Assembly: GCA_963816795.1 (NCBI GenBank)
Contig: CAWFLT010000001.1
Coordinates: 1-64,000, forward strand
Source: CAWFLT01 sp963816795
Lineage (GTDB): Bacteria > Acidobacteriota > Vicinamibacteria > Vicinamibacterales > SCN-69-37
Direction: 5' to 3'
Length of the DNA: 64,000 bases
Within the stretch, counting starts at the first letter, position 1; every line of letters starts with the position of its first letter. A program made the position numbers and the translations under genes. A model generated the notes under the pieces. The model had not been told where the DNA came from. It worked only from the letters and a program-made list of their open reading frames with translations, and made no database searches. Below are positions 36,699-45,186 of the stretch, in pieces.

Positions 36699-38021
36699 AT
36701 GATCGAAACGCTGGTCGCGGTGATTGCCGGCGCCGTCTCAGGCGGCGCGATCGTCGCCGCTGTCATGCAGGCCCGTCAGTCGCGGCTCGCGGTCGAATTG
36801 GAGGCAACTCGGCGGGTGGCCGCCGAGCGCGAGGCCGGACTCGCGGCCGAGGCCGCGCGGCTGACCGCCGAGCTCGAGACCACGCGACGGCTGGCGGACG
36901 AACAAAAGGCGCTGCTCGCAGAGGCCCAGCTGCAGCTCCGAGACACGTTTGCCTCGCTCTCGCGCGACGCCCTCAAGGACAACCGCACCGAGTTCGCGTT
37001 GAGCGCCGACGCGCTCATGCAGCCGGTGCGCGAGGCGCTCGCACGCGTCGAAACCCAGCTGACGGTGGTCGACAAGGCCCGCGAAGGCTCCTTTCAAGCG
37101 GTCTCGTCGCAGTTGCTCGGGCTCCAATCCGCTCAAGAGCAGCTACGGGCGGCCACCGAGGGCCTCACGCGCTCGTTGAAGTCGCCGAACGTGCGTGGCA
37201 AATGGGGCGAAATCCAGCTGCGACGCATCGTCGAGCTGGCCGGCATGCTCGAGCAATGCGACTTCATCGAAAAGGAGTCCGTGACCGCCGAAGACGGGTC
37301 GCGTCATACACCGGATCTGGTCGTGCGTCTCCCCCGTGGCGTCCGCATCGTGATCGATTCCAAGGTGCCGATCGACGCCTACCTCGCCGCGTCGAGCGCC
37401 CGGTCCGACGAAGAACGGCAGGATCGGCTCTCCCTGCATGCGCGCCAGGTGCGCGAACACATCCGCACCCTCGGTGGAAAAGAGTATTGGAAGCAGTTTC
37501 AGCCCGCGCCGGAGTTCGTCATCATGTTCCTCCCGCTCGAGCCGCTGCTCGGTGCGGCGTTCGAGCAGGACGGCACGCTCCTGGATCACGCCGCCAGCCT
37601 CCGCGTGATTCCGGCGACACCGATGACACTTCTGGCGGTGTTGAAGGCGGTGGCCTACGGGTGGAAGCAGGAGCAACTGGCTGAGAACGCCGAGGAGATC
37701 CGCCTGATCGGACGCGAGCTGTACGACCGGCTGGCAACGATGGTCGAGCACCTCGGAGGCGTTGGGCGGAGCATCAAACAGGCGGCGGACAGCTACGACA
37801 AGTTCGTCGGCTCCCTCGAACAGAAAGTGCTCCCGGGCGCTCGGCGCTTCAAGGAGCTCGGAGTGAGCTCCGTGAAAGAGCTCGACGTGCCGGAGCCGCT
37901 CGTCATGACGCTGCGGAAGGTCACCAAGCCCGAGCTCGTTGTCGAGCGCGACCGCGAGGCCGACGACGACGAGCTGCCGCCGCTGTTGAGGACATCGGGT
38001 GTCGTTTTACGAAAACCGTAA
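36699..38021 (+). CDS. rmuC: DNA recombination protein RmuC
   Basis: 440-residue RmuC-family protein thought to restrain sequence inversions at repeats. It has an N-terminal membrane anchor (3-23), a long coiled coil to about residue 130, then the nuclease-like core with SPNVRGKWGEIQLRRIVE and RIVIDSKVPIDAYL. The last residues (RTSGVVLRKP) are read from a half copy of the TCGTTTTACGAAAA hairpin family, so the true C-terminus may be a few residues shorter. In a genome this rich in inverted repeats its role is of some interest. Confidence 0.92.
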   Translation: MIETLVAVIAGAVSGGAIVAAVMQARQSRLAVELEATRRVAAEREAGLAAEAARLTAELETTRRLADEQKALLAEAQLQLRDTFASLSRDALKDNRTEFALSADALMQPVREALARVETQLTVVDKAREGSFQAVSSQLLGLQSAQEQLRAATEGLTRSLKSPNVRGKWGEIQLRRIVELAGMLEQCDFIEKESVTAEDGSRHTPDLVVRLPRGVRIVIDSKVPIDAYLAASSARSDEERQDRLSLHARQVREHIRTLGGKEYWKQFQPAPEFVIMFLPLEPLLGAAFEQDGTLLDHAASLRVIPATPMTLLAVLKAVAYGWKQEQLAENAEEIRLIGRELYDRLATMVEHLGGVGRSIKQAADSYDKFVGSLEQKVLPGARRFKELGVSSVKELDVPEPLVMTLRKVTKPELVVERDREADDDELPPLLRTSGVVLRKP

Positions 38022-38217
38022 GACTTCTCTATTTAGGGGCGTGGGGCGCTGGCTACGCAGGGCTTCGGCCCAGGCGAGCGTCGGGGACCCCACCCCCACG
38101 CCTCGGGCGCTCAGCGCTCACGCGCTTCTTTATTTAGGGGCGTGGGGCCCCACCCCCACGCCTCGGGCGCTCAGCGCTCACGCGCTTCGCGGTGTCCTTG
38201 GCTCTTCTCCGTGTCCT
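38022..38217. repeat. GC-rich repeats after rmuC, one with expanded loop
   Basis: The first element (about 38038-38105) has its GGGG/CCCC centre interrupted by GCTGGCTACGCAGGGCTTCGG-like DNA; the second at about 38140-38175 is standard. CTTCTCCGTGTCCTCTAG modules end the region. rmuC and the SIMPL gene are convergent here. Confidence 0.85.
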
Positions 38218-39012
38218 CTAGCTCTTCTCCGTGTCCTCGTCCTTACTTCGAAGTGACGTCGTCACCGTCACCTGCACGCGGATTTCGAGGTCGGTTGGCG
38301 TAATTGGCGTTTCGACGCCGGCTGGTCCGGCGGACGCGGCGTCGAATGTCGCTCCTCCGCCGGCGCGTCCCGCCACGGGTGAGCGCGTCGTGGGTCCGGG
38401 TGACGGTGCGATCACCTGCACTGCGCCCTGCTGAATCCGGACGATTGGGCCGAGCGCCTGGCCGGCGCCATCTGCCATCGCTTGCGCGCGGGTCGTCGCC
38501 GTCTTGACCGCCGCGCGGATCGCTTCGAGCTCCGACGCCTCTCGATTCTTCAATTCGAATCGCGGATTCGAGATCGTGATCGCGACGTTCTTCGGGCTGT
38601 TGGCCGCGTCGATCACGTCAGCCAGCAGGTCGAGCGCATCGATGCGCACTTCGATTTGGTTGCGCACAACGTAATTGCGAACGCCTGGCCGACCCGGCCC
38701 ATAGTCCATCTCAGGCTGCATCGAGAAACCAATGGTGCGGATGGCATCTGGCGACAGGCCGGTCGCTTTCAGGGACTCCTGGACGGCCGTCATCGCTTCG
38801 GCACTCTTGCGGCGTGCGTTGGCGGCTTTGCCGTCCCGGACTTCAGTCGAGACCGTCAACCAGGCCCGGTCAGGTGAGCGACGCAAGGTCGCTTCGGCTT
38901 GAGTAATGATCACTGGCGGGTCGGATATCGGATTCTGGGGCGTCTGTGCGGCAACCGGCGACGCCAGAACGCCGGCGGCGAGGACGGCGAGGGCACGAAG
39001 CAATCGGGACAT
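38218..39012 (-). CDS. SIMPL-domain (DUF541) periplasmic protein
   Basis: 264 residues with a signal peptide (1-22, cleavage after VAAQ) and one SIMPL domain with EATLRRSPDRAWLTV, NYVVRNQIEVRI and AQAMADGAGQALGPI. Members of this family (e.g. YggE/BP26) are linked to oxidative stress but have no known catalytic role. The start at 39012 follows GAGGAGA. It is the second of two tandem SIMPL genes, separated by a perfect 22-bp hairpin. Confidence 0.88.
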   Translation of the reverse strand: MSRLLRALAVLAAGVLASPVAAQTPQNPISDPPVIITQAEATLRRSPDRAWLTVSTEVRDGKAANARRKSAEAMTAVQESLKATGLSPDAIRTIGFSMQPEMDYGPGRPGVRNYVVRNQIEVRIDALDLLADVIDAANSPKNVAITISNPRFELKNREASELEAIRAAVKTATTRAQAMADGAGQALGPIVRIQQGAVQVIAPSPGPTTRSPVAGRAGGGATFDAASAGPAGVETPITPTDLEIRVQVTVTTSLRSKDEDTEKS

Positions 39013-39082
39013 GTGTCTCCTCGGGACGGCACGCGGCCGTTTCCCATAGAACGGGACAGTCCCGGATCCTTGCAGAGAGAAA

Positions 39083-39130
39083 GACCTCGGGGGTCGTTTT
39101 ACGAAAACTCGTAAAACGACCCCCGAGGTC
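39083..39130. repeat. Perfect 22-bp inverted repeat between SIMPL genes
   Basis: Arms 39083-39104 and 39109-39130 are exact reverse complements around an AAAC loop. The arm has a GC block (GACCTCGGGGGTC) and an AT block (GTTTTACGA). It begins right after the stop of the upstream SIMPL gene. It may terminate or attenuate transcription, and it shares its GTTTTACGAAAA centre with the rmuC 3' end and resembles the hairpin at 47.9 kb. Confidence 0.95.
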
Positions 39131-39838
39131 CTACTTGATCGCGACGGTGACGAAGACCTCGGCCCGAATCCCGACATCTCCCGGCGAGACCGGCGTCGGC
39201 GGCGCGGCGGCGGCAGTCGCCGTGCGCATGGTCATCATCATCGGCTCAGGCGAGCCGCGTTCGAGGCGTTCCTCGACGCGCAGGATCGGGCCGAGCGTCG
39301 CCTGCGCGCCGGCGGCCATCGCTTTGGCGCGCTCCATGGCGTCCTGCACCGCAAGGCGGAGCGCCTCACGTTCGGCCCCGGCACGGTCCTTGAGATCGAA
39401 TCGGAGATTGGACATCGAAGTCGCGCCAGAGGATCCGGCGGCGTCGATGACGCCGCTGAGCTTGTTCATGTCGTCGACGCGCACCTCGATCTCGTTGCGG
39501 ACGACATAGCCTTTGACGCGGGAGCGGCCGTTCGTCCACTCCAGGTCGGGCTGCATCGAGTAGTTCGTCGTCTTGATCGCGTCATTCGGCAACGCTGCCT
39601 TGACCAACGCCTTCTGCACCGCGGTCATCGCCTCGGCCGCGAGCCGCTGCGCTTCAGCCGCCGTGGTCGCGCGCGACTCGGCGGCAATCGTCACCCACGC
39701 TTGATCCGGCGCGCGTTTGACGGTCGCTTCGCCGCGGGCGACGACCGAGGGAGCGGGCGGCGCGGTCTGCGCCAGCGCATGCGGCGCGAGCGCGAGAATG
39801 GCGATCGCAAACGGCAACGTGCGGCGTGTCATTGACAT
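39131..39838 (-). CDS. SIMPL-domain (DUF541) periplasmic protein
   Basis: 235-residue paralogue of the next gene, with a signal peptide (1-25, HALAQT) and the same boxes, GEATVKRAPDQAWVTI, GYVVRNEIEVRVDD and ERAKAMAAGAQATLGPI. The start at 39838 follows GGGAG; ATG 39832 is also possible. Divergent from the homoserine dehydrogenase gene 35 bases away. Confidence 0.88.
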   Translation of the reverse strand: MSMTRRTLPFAIAILALAPHALAQTAPPAPSVVARGEATVKRAPDQAWVTIAAESRATTAAEAQRLAAEAMTAVQKALVKAALPNDAIKTTNYSMQPDLEWTNGRSRVKGYVVRNEIEVRVDDMNKLSGVIDAAGSSGATSMSNLRFDLKDRAGAEREALRLAVQDAMERAKAMAAGAQATLGPILRVEERLERGSPEPMMMTMRTATAAAAPPTPVSPGDVGIRAEVFVTVAIK

Positions 39839-39873
39839 GTCTCCCTTGTACACTCTACGCCGAGTCGAGACGA

Positions 39874-40914
39874 ATGAAGATCGCGTTGCTGCTCGTGGGA
39901 TACGGGAACGTGGCACGCCGGTTCGTCCAGTTGCTGGACGAGCTTCACCCTCACTTGGCCGCCCGCGGCGTCGAGCCGATGATCGCCGGCGTGATGACAC
40001 GGCGGCACGGCCGCGTGTTCGATAGCGCGGGTCTCGACGCCGCTCGCGTTGCACACAATATCGCCAAAGGCGACGCTGTTGGGCCGGCGTCAGTGCCTTC
40101 GGCGCTGGAGTGGTGCGCGCAACTGCGCTCCCAGAGCGTCGAGACCCACGTATTGGTTGAGACGACGACCCTGGATATCCGGTCTGGGGAGCCGGCAATT
40201 TCTCATGTTCGCGCCGCATTTGCGGCCGGGGCCCACGTGATCACCGCCAACAAGGGACCGGTTGCGTTCGCCTACCAGGCGCTCGCCTCAGAGGCCGCCG
40301 CGGCAGGCGTGTCGTTCCTCTTCGAAGGTGCCGTCATGGACGGCATCCCGATCTTCAACCTGGTGCGCGAGACAATGCCGGGCGTCATGATCCGAGGGTT
40401 TCGCGGTGTCGTGAACAGCACCACGAACTTCATTTTGACTGCTCTCGAGCAGGGCGAGCCGTTCGACGCCGCGCTGGCTCGCATGCAGGCCGCGGGAATC
40501 GCGGAGGCCGACCCCTCGCTCGACGTGGACGGGTGGGACGCGGCGGCCAAGGCGTCCGCACTCGCGAACGTGTGGCTGGCGGCGGCGACGACGCCGCTGC
40601 GCGTGGTGCGCGAAGGAATCGGGGCCGGGTGCGCAGATCGGGCGCGGGCAGCACGTGCAGCCGGGCGCCGCTTGAAGCTCGTGGCCTCCGGTGCCGGACG
40701 TGGAACTGACGCGGTGGTGCGCGTCGGGCTCGAAGAACTACCGGCCGACGACCCGCTCGCGATGCTTGATGGCCAGGGGAACGCGCTCGAGCTCGACACC
40801 TGGCCGCTCGGCCGGATCGTGATCACCCAGCGCGATGGCGGATTGGAACAGACGGCGTACGCGCTCGTGTCGGATCTCGTCACGGTGGCGCAGCGACACC
40901 GGGAGTCGCGGTGA
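39874..40914 (+). CDS. Homoserine dehydrogenase family protein
   Basis: 346-residue NAD(P)-dependent oxidoreductase of the homoserine dehydrogenase family. The N-terminal Rossmann motif is LLVGYGNVARRFVQLL, then the family boxes VITANKGPVA, FEGAVMDGIPIFN, GVVNSTTNFIL and AEADPSLDVDGWDAAAK. It lacks the ACT domain of many Hom proteins and has no aspartokinase part. ATG 39874 is chosen; an upstream ATG overlaps the divergent gene. Its stop overlaps the GTG of a CoA-transferase gene, an unusual pairing, so its substrate may not be homoserine. Confidence 0.85.
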   Translation: MKIALLLVGYGNVARRFVQLLDELHPHLAARGVEPMIAGVMTRRHGRVFDSAGLDAARVAHNIAKGDAVGPASVPSALEWCAQLRSQSVETHVLVETTTLDIRSGEPAISHVRAAFAAGAHVITANKGPVAFAYQALASEAAAAGVSFLFEGAVMDGIPIFNLVRETMPGVMIRGFRGVVNSTTNFILTALEQGEPFDAALARMQAAGIAEADPSLDVDGWDAAAKASALANVWLAAATTPLRVVREGIGAGCADRARAARAAGRRLKLVASGAGRGTDAVVRVGLEELPADDPLAMLDGQGNALELDTWPLGRIVITQRDGGLEQTAYALVSDLVTVAQRHRESR

Positions 40915-42137
40915 CCGGCGCGCCGCTCTCGGGGATCACCATCCTGGATCTCTCGCGAGTCCTCTCCGGTCCCTACTGCACGATGCTCGCCGCCGACATG
41001 GGCGCGCGGGTGATCAAAGTGGAACATCCCGATCGCGGCGACGACACGCGTGCGTGGGGACCACCGTTCATTGAGGGAGAAAGCGCCTACTACCTCAGCG
41101 TCAATCGCAACAAGGAAAGCGTCGCTGTCGACTTCAAGACTGCCGAGGGCCGCGCGATCGTCGAGTCGCTGGCCGCGCGCGCCGACGTCGTGGTCGAGAA
41201 CTTCCGGCCCGGCACGCTCGATCGCTACGGTCTCGACTTCGCGACGCTCGGCGCGCGGCATCCACGACTGATCTACGTCTCGATCTCCGGCTTTGGCCAG
41301 ACTGGACCACGCCGGACGGAGCCAGGCTACGACGCCGTCGCGCAGGCCGAGGGCGGACTCATGAGCGTGACCGGTGTCGCAGACGGCCCGGCCGTGCGGC
41401 TCGGCGTGGCGATTGGCGACATTGCCGCCGGGATGTTTGCGTTCCAAGGAATGCTGCTCGCGCTGATCGCGCGCGGACGCACGGATCGGGGACAACTGGT
41501 CGACGTGAGCCTGCTCGACACCGTCGCCGCGCTCCTGACGTTTCAGGGCCAGCGCGTGCTCTCGGCGAACGAAACCCCCTCACGCTCTGGCAACCGTCAC
41601 GCGTCGATCGCGCCCTACGACACGTTCGATGCCGCTGACGGCGTGCTGGTCCTGGCCGTCGGCAACGACCGCCAGTGGCAGACATTCTGCGGCGCGATCG
41701 GTCTGACAGGGCCCGCCGCCGAGGCGCGCTTCGCGACCAACGCCGGTCGCGTCCAGGCATATGACGAACTGCGCGAGATCGTTGCCGCGGCCATCGCGCC
41801 GCTCGCGCTCGGTCCGCTCGTCGAGGAACTGCGGGCGGCGGGCATCCCGTGCGGCGCCGTGCGTTCGGTCAACGAAGCCCTCGAGGATCCGCAGATTCTC
41901 GCGCGCGAAATGGTCGCGGCCGTCACGCATCCGACGATCGGCCAGCTCGAGGTACTCGGCATCCCGACCAAACTTTCAGGGACGCCGGGATCGGTGCGAA
42001 CGGCTCCGCCGCGGCTTGGCGAGCACACGCGCGCCGTGCTCTTGCAGGATTTGGGAATGACGGATCAGCGAATTGCGGAGCTTGCTGCCAGCAAGGTCGT
42101 CGGCGGGGTGTCGGCGCCCCCGGCTACGTGCGCATGA
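40911..42137 (+). CDS. CoA-transferase family III (CaiB/BaiF)
   Basis: 408-residue class III CoA-transferase, which moves CoA between carboxylic acids through an aspartyl intermediate. Family boxes are LDLSRVLSGPYCTMLAADMGA, VIKVEHPDRGDDTR, NRNKESVAVDF and VENFRPGTLDRYGL. The candidate catalytic Asp lies in EPGYDAVAQAEGG. The GTG start overlaps the previous stop by four bases. The acid substrate is unknown; its coupling to a homoserine-dehydrogenase-like enzyme suggests a shared small-acid pathway. Confidence 0.88.
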   Translation: MTGAPLSGITILDLSRVLSGPYCTMLAADMGARVIKVEHPDRGDDTRAWGPPFIEGESAYYLSVNRNKESVAVDFKTAEGRAIVESLAARADVVVENFRPGTLDRYGLDFATLGARHPRLIYVSISGFGQTGPRRTEPGYDAVAQAEGGLMSVTGVADGPAVRLGVAIGDIAAGMFAFQGMLLALIARGRTDRGQLVDVSLLDTVAALLTFQGQRVLSANETPSRSGNRHASIAPYDTFDAADGVLVLAVGNDRQWQTFCGAIGLTGPAAEARFATNAGRVQAYDELREIVAAAIAPLALGPLVEELRAAGIPCGAVRSVNEALEDPQILAREMVAAVTHPTIGQLEVLGIPTKLSGTPGSVRTAPPRLGEHTRAVLLQDLGMTDQRIAELAASKVVGGVSAPPATCA

Positions 42138-42558
42138 TCAGCTTCGGGATTTCCGTCACCAGAAACTGTGCCACGTCGTCGTCCGCGAGGTCGGCGACGG
42201 ATTTGGTCGTCGAGATCGGACGCTCTTCGACGATCACCGCCTGACGCCCGCGCGTGAGGCTGACTCGACCCACCACCTGGGGCACGACCGGCGTGACATC
42301 GAGCGTGAACTCGACGAACGTGTTCGGCGAACTGTCGGAGACCAGTCGCGCGCTGCCGGCCGGCGCGTGCATCGTGAAGAGCTGGTTCTCGGCGCGCAGC
42401 ACGTCCTGCGACTGCTTCAGCAGCGGCACCACGACCGATTCGAGAAACCGCTCGTAGGCACGGGCGGCCTCGTCCACAGTCGATCGCCGCACCACGGCGT
42501 CTTTGCGCGCCGTGTCGAGGGCCTGGAGGATGCGCTTGCGGAGCTCTGAAACGTCCAT
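42124..42558 (-). CDS. Hypothetical protein
   Basis: 144 residues, mostly helical in the first half (MDVSELRKRILQALDTARKD) and beta-rich in the second. No family recognised. Soluble and acidic-basic balanced, with no cysteine or signal peptide. It converges on the CoA-transferase gene and overlaps its 3' end by 14 bases. Confidence 0.7.
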   Translation of the reverse strand: MDVSELRKRILQALDTARKDAVVRRSTVDEAARAYERFLESVVVPLLKQSQDVLRAENQLFTMHAPAGSARLVSDSSPNTFVEFTLDVTPVVPQVVGRVSLTRGRQAVIVEERPISTTKSVADLADDDVAQFLVTEIPKLIMRT

Positions 42559-42594
42559 GTGACGAGGATCTTACCTCGACCGTCGCGCGCTCCG

Positions 42595-42670
42595 CACCGC
42601 GCTACGGTCTTCCTTAGTTGCGAACGGGGCCCCACCCCCATTCGCGCGACCTCCGCGCGCTCCGCCCGCG
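42595..42670. repeat. GC-rich repeat between hypothetical gene and ubiE/menG
   Basis: A variant of the GGGGCCCCACCCCC element at about 42626 whose outer stem is GCGAACGGGG with CCCCATTCGC instead of the usual GCGTGGGG with CCCCACGC. The stem pairing is kept although the bases differ, which supports a selected hairpin. Flanked by CGCGCTCCGC...GCGCTACGGTCTT direct repeats. Confidence 0.75.
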
Positions 42671-43390
42671 CTACGGTCTTCGCGCGACGTGAATCGCCAT
42701 GAACCCGCCCAGGACCGGGACGTGCCGCACCTCTTCGAAGCCGGCGTTGCGCATCAGCGTCATCACCCCACGGCTGCCTGGATAGCGTCGAATCGAAGCG
42801 GGAATGTAGCGATACGTGTCCGGATCGCCGTGGAGCGCCCAGCCGAGCGACGCGCCCACGACGGTCAGGTAGCCGAGATAGATCGTGCGCAGCCAGGCCG
42901 CCTCCGGGCGATCGAAGTCGAGCGAACACATCACGCCCCCGGGGGCCAGTACACGGTGAATCTCCGACAGCGCACGCGGGAGATCGGGCACGTTGCGCAA
43001 GCCATAGCCCGTCGTGACGACGTGAACGGTGGCGTCAGGCACCGGCAGCGCCAGCATGTCTCCGACGACCCACGCTGTGCCGTCGGCCGGTGCGGCCTTC
43101 TCGCGCGCGATCGCGACCATCCGGTGCGTGATGTCGATTCCGAGCACACTGACACCACGCCGCGCGGCTTCGAAGGCGATGTCCCCCGTGCCGCACGCGA
43201 GATCCAATCCGCGCCAGCCGGGCTGGACACCGGCCAGGTCGATCAGTCGTGTCTTCCATTTCCGGTCGCGGCCAAACGACAGGAATCGCGTGATGAAGTC
43301 GTAGCGATCGGCGATCGTCGCAAACAAACGCCGCACGTATTGGCGCTTGGCTTCAGGCGTATCGAACGCGTTCGCAAGCCGCGGCGGCAT
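42671..43390 (-). CDS. ubiE: Demethylmenaquinone methyltransferase
   Basis: 239-residue SAM-dependent C-methyltransferase (UbiE/MenG, also called menG) for the last step of menaquinone synthesis. Boxes are ADRYDFITRFLSFGRDRKWK, the SAM loop LDLACGTGDIAFEA, GLRNVPDLPRALSEIHRVLAPGG and IHVARRP. The presence of mqnE and mqnD in the window makes menaquinone the natural substrate. It is divergent from the DtxR-family regulator with only 19 bases between starts. Confidence 0.92.
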   Translation of the reverse strand: MPPRLANAFDTPEAKRQYVRRLFATIADRYDFITRFLSFGRDRKWKTRLIDLAGVQPGWRGLDLACGTGDIAFEAARRGVSVLGIDITHRMVAIAREKAAPADGTAWVVGDMLALPVPDATVHVVTTGYGLRNVPDLPRALSEIHRVLAPGGVMCSLDFDRPEAAWLRTIYLGYLTVVGASLGWALHGDPDTYRYIPASIRRYPGSRGVMTLMRNAGFEEVRHVPVLGGFMAIHVARRP

Positions 43391-43409
43391 TGCGGAACAT
43401 AATGACCCA

Positions 43410-44093
43410 ATGCTGCCGTCGCAGACGGTCGAGAACTACCTCAAGACGATCTACCTGGCGCAGTCCGCCATCCAGCCGACGGCGTCCTCGTCCGATGAGC
43501 TCGTGCCGATGGGGCAACTCGCAGCCGCGCTCGGCGTCGTGCCAGGAACGGCGACGACGATGGTCAAGACGCTCTCGGAGTCCGGACTCGTCTACTACGA
43601 GCCGTACATGGGCGTGCGGCTGACGCCGGCCGGGGAGAAGCTCGCCGGGCTGGTCCTCCGGCGCCATCGGCTGATCGAGCTGTTCCTCGTGAAGATCCTC
43701 GGCATGAGCTGGGCCGAGGTGCACGACGAAGCCGAACGGCTGGAGCACGCCGTTTCCGAGCGGCTGATCGACCGGATCGACGACATGCTCGGCCGGCCGG
43801 CGGTCGATCCTCACGGTGATCCGATTCCCACGGCGGAGGGCGAAGTCGCGCGGCCGGATTATCTGGACCTGATGAGCGCGCCAACCGGCGTGGCGCTCAC
43901 CGTCACCCGCGTCGCCGACCAGGACGCGAGTTTCCTGCGCTTTGTCGAGCAGCACGATCTCGTTCCCGGGCGGACCACCACGGTTGAGGCCCGCGACGAC
44001 GCGTCCGGGGCGGTGCATCTGGTGTCAGAAGACGGCGGGCACGCCACCATCGGCATGCGCGCGGCCGCCAAGATTCAAGTCCGCGTTCAGTGA
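43410..44093 (+). CDS. DtxR/MntR-family metal-dependent repressor
   Basis: 227-residue metalloregulator. The N-terminal winged helix (8-80) is VENYLKTIYLAQ, GQLAAALGVVPGTATTMVKTLSESGLV, with an inserted loop between helix 1 and the HTH (IQPTASSSDEL). The dimer/metal domain has RRHRLIELFLVKILGMSWAEVHDEAERLEHAVS and the family box DPHGDPIP. An SH3-like FeoA-type domain ends the protein. It lies just upstream of the feo operon and very likely controls it by iron or manganese. ATG 43410 is used; a start 21 codons earlier would overlap ubiE. Confidence 0.9.
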   Translation: MLPSQTVENYLKTIYLAQSAIQPTASSSDELVPMGQLAAALGVVPGTATTMVKTLSESGLVYYEPYMGVRLTPAGEKLAGLVLRRHRLIELFLVKILGMSWAEVHDEAERLEHAVSERLIDRIDDMLGRPAVDPHGDPIPTAEGEVARPDYLDLMSAPTGVALTVTRVADQDASFLRFVEQHDLVPGRTTTVEARDDASGAVHLVSEDGGHATIGMRAAAKIQVRVQ

Positions 44094-44116
44094 ATCAGGT
44101 GGTTGGGCCGATAGGA

Positions 44117-44161
44117 TTGACAAAACCAGCCGGTTCCTCTATGATTTTGAGTAGTCAAAAT
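44117..44161 (+). promoter_or_regulatory. feo operon promoter with overlapping palindromic operator
   Basis: TTGACA (44117-44122) and TATGAT (44140-44145) are 17 bases apart, a near-consensus sigma70 promoter. Overlapping the -10 is a perfect inverted repeat, ATTTTGA and TCAAAAT around GTAG (44144-44161). Repressor binding there would block polymerase. The adjacent DtxR-family protein is the obvious candidate. The pocket is strikingly AT-rich for this genome. Confidence 0.75.
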
Positions 44162-44187
44162 TTTATTTACTGACACTCGAAATTACC

Positions 44188-45186
44188 ATGACCCCCAGCG
44201 TCCTGCTGCTCGTCGCACTCGTGGCCTGTCTGGCAGGCCTCGTCGCGGTGTGGCGCCACCGGCAACGGCCGGCCCGTGACCGCCAACGGCTGGAGGACGC
44301 CCTCAAGCATCTCTTCGAGCAGGAGTACCGCGGCCGCCACGCCTCCATCTCGTCACTGGCCGGCGCACTACACCTGGGCGACTCGGCCGTCGTCACGCTC
44401 GTCGGCCGCATGCAGGCGCAAGGCCTGTTGGCCGCGCGCGGTCAGGAGTTCGCTTTGACGCCGGCCGGCGAGCGGCTCGCGCTCCAGGTCGTCCGCGCCC
44501 ACCGGTTGCTCGAGCGGTACTTCGCTGACGAAGCGCGGTTACCGCTGCGGCAGGTGCACGCGGTCGCCGAACGGCGAGAGCATTCGCTCACGCCCGACGA
44601 GGCGGATCGGCTGTCGGCGTCACTCGGCCACCCGACACGCGATCCGCACGGCGATCCGATTCCGACGCGCGATGGGGCGGTCGCGCCGCCGATCGGCTCG
44701 CCGGCGACGTCATGGCCGGCAGACACGACGGGCCGCGTCGTGCATCTCGAGGACGAGCCGGAGATTTCGTTCGCGCAGATCGTGGCCGAAGGTTTGCGCG
44801 TCGGACAAGTCGTGCGCATCGTCGAATCGACGCCGTCCCGCCTGGTCCTGACGGACGGCGAGAACGAGTTCCGGCTTGCGCCTGCGGTCGCAGCGAATGT
44901 GTTTCTCGCGCCGGCGCCGGACGCGGTCGTACCGGCGGATGTGATTCGGCTCTCGGATCTCGGCAACGATCATCCGGCCGAAGTCATCGGGCTGGACGAA
45001 GCGTGCCAGGGATTCAGCCGACGCCGGCTGATGGACCTGGGGTTCACCGAAGGCGCGCAGATCCGGCCGTTTCTACAGACGTTCGCCGGTGATCCGCGCG
45101 CCTACAAGATCCGCGGCACGCTTGTGGCCCTCCGGCGCGATCAAGCGTCGCAGGTGTTGGTCCGTCCGGTCGAGGGCGTGCGATGA
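44188..45186 (+). CDS. Membrane-anchored DtxR-like/FeoA fusion protein
   Basis: 332-residue protein with an N-terminal membrane helix (4-21, LLLVALVACLAGLVAVW), then a DtxR-type winged helix (about 35-95) and dimerisation helices (RAHRLLERYFADE; HPTRDPHGDPIP), followed by FeoA-type SH3 domains (about 185-245 and 255-330, with DEACQGFSRRRLMDLGFTEGAQIRP). Soluble DtxR repressors have no membrane anchor. It overlaps the feoB G-domain gene by four bases. It may couple iron sensing to FeoB at the membrane; DNA binding is uncertain. Confidence 0.85.
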   Translation: MTPSVLLLVALVACLAGLVAVWRHRQRPARDRQRLEDALKHLFEQEYRGRHASISSLAGALHLGDSAVVTLVGRMQAQGLLAARGQEFALTPAGERLALQVVRAHRLLERYFADEARLPLRQVHAVAERREHSLTPDEADRLSASLGHPTRDPHGDPIPTRDGAVAPPIGSPATSWPADTTGRVVHLEDEPEISFAQIVAEGLRVGQVVRIVESTPSRLVLTDGENEFRLAPAVAANVFLAPAPDAVVPADVIRLSDLGNDHPAEVIGLDEACQGFSRRRLMDLGFTEGAQIRPFLQTFAGDPRAYKIRGTLVALRRDQASQVLVRPVEGVR

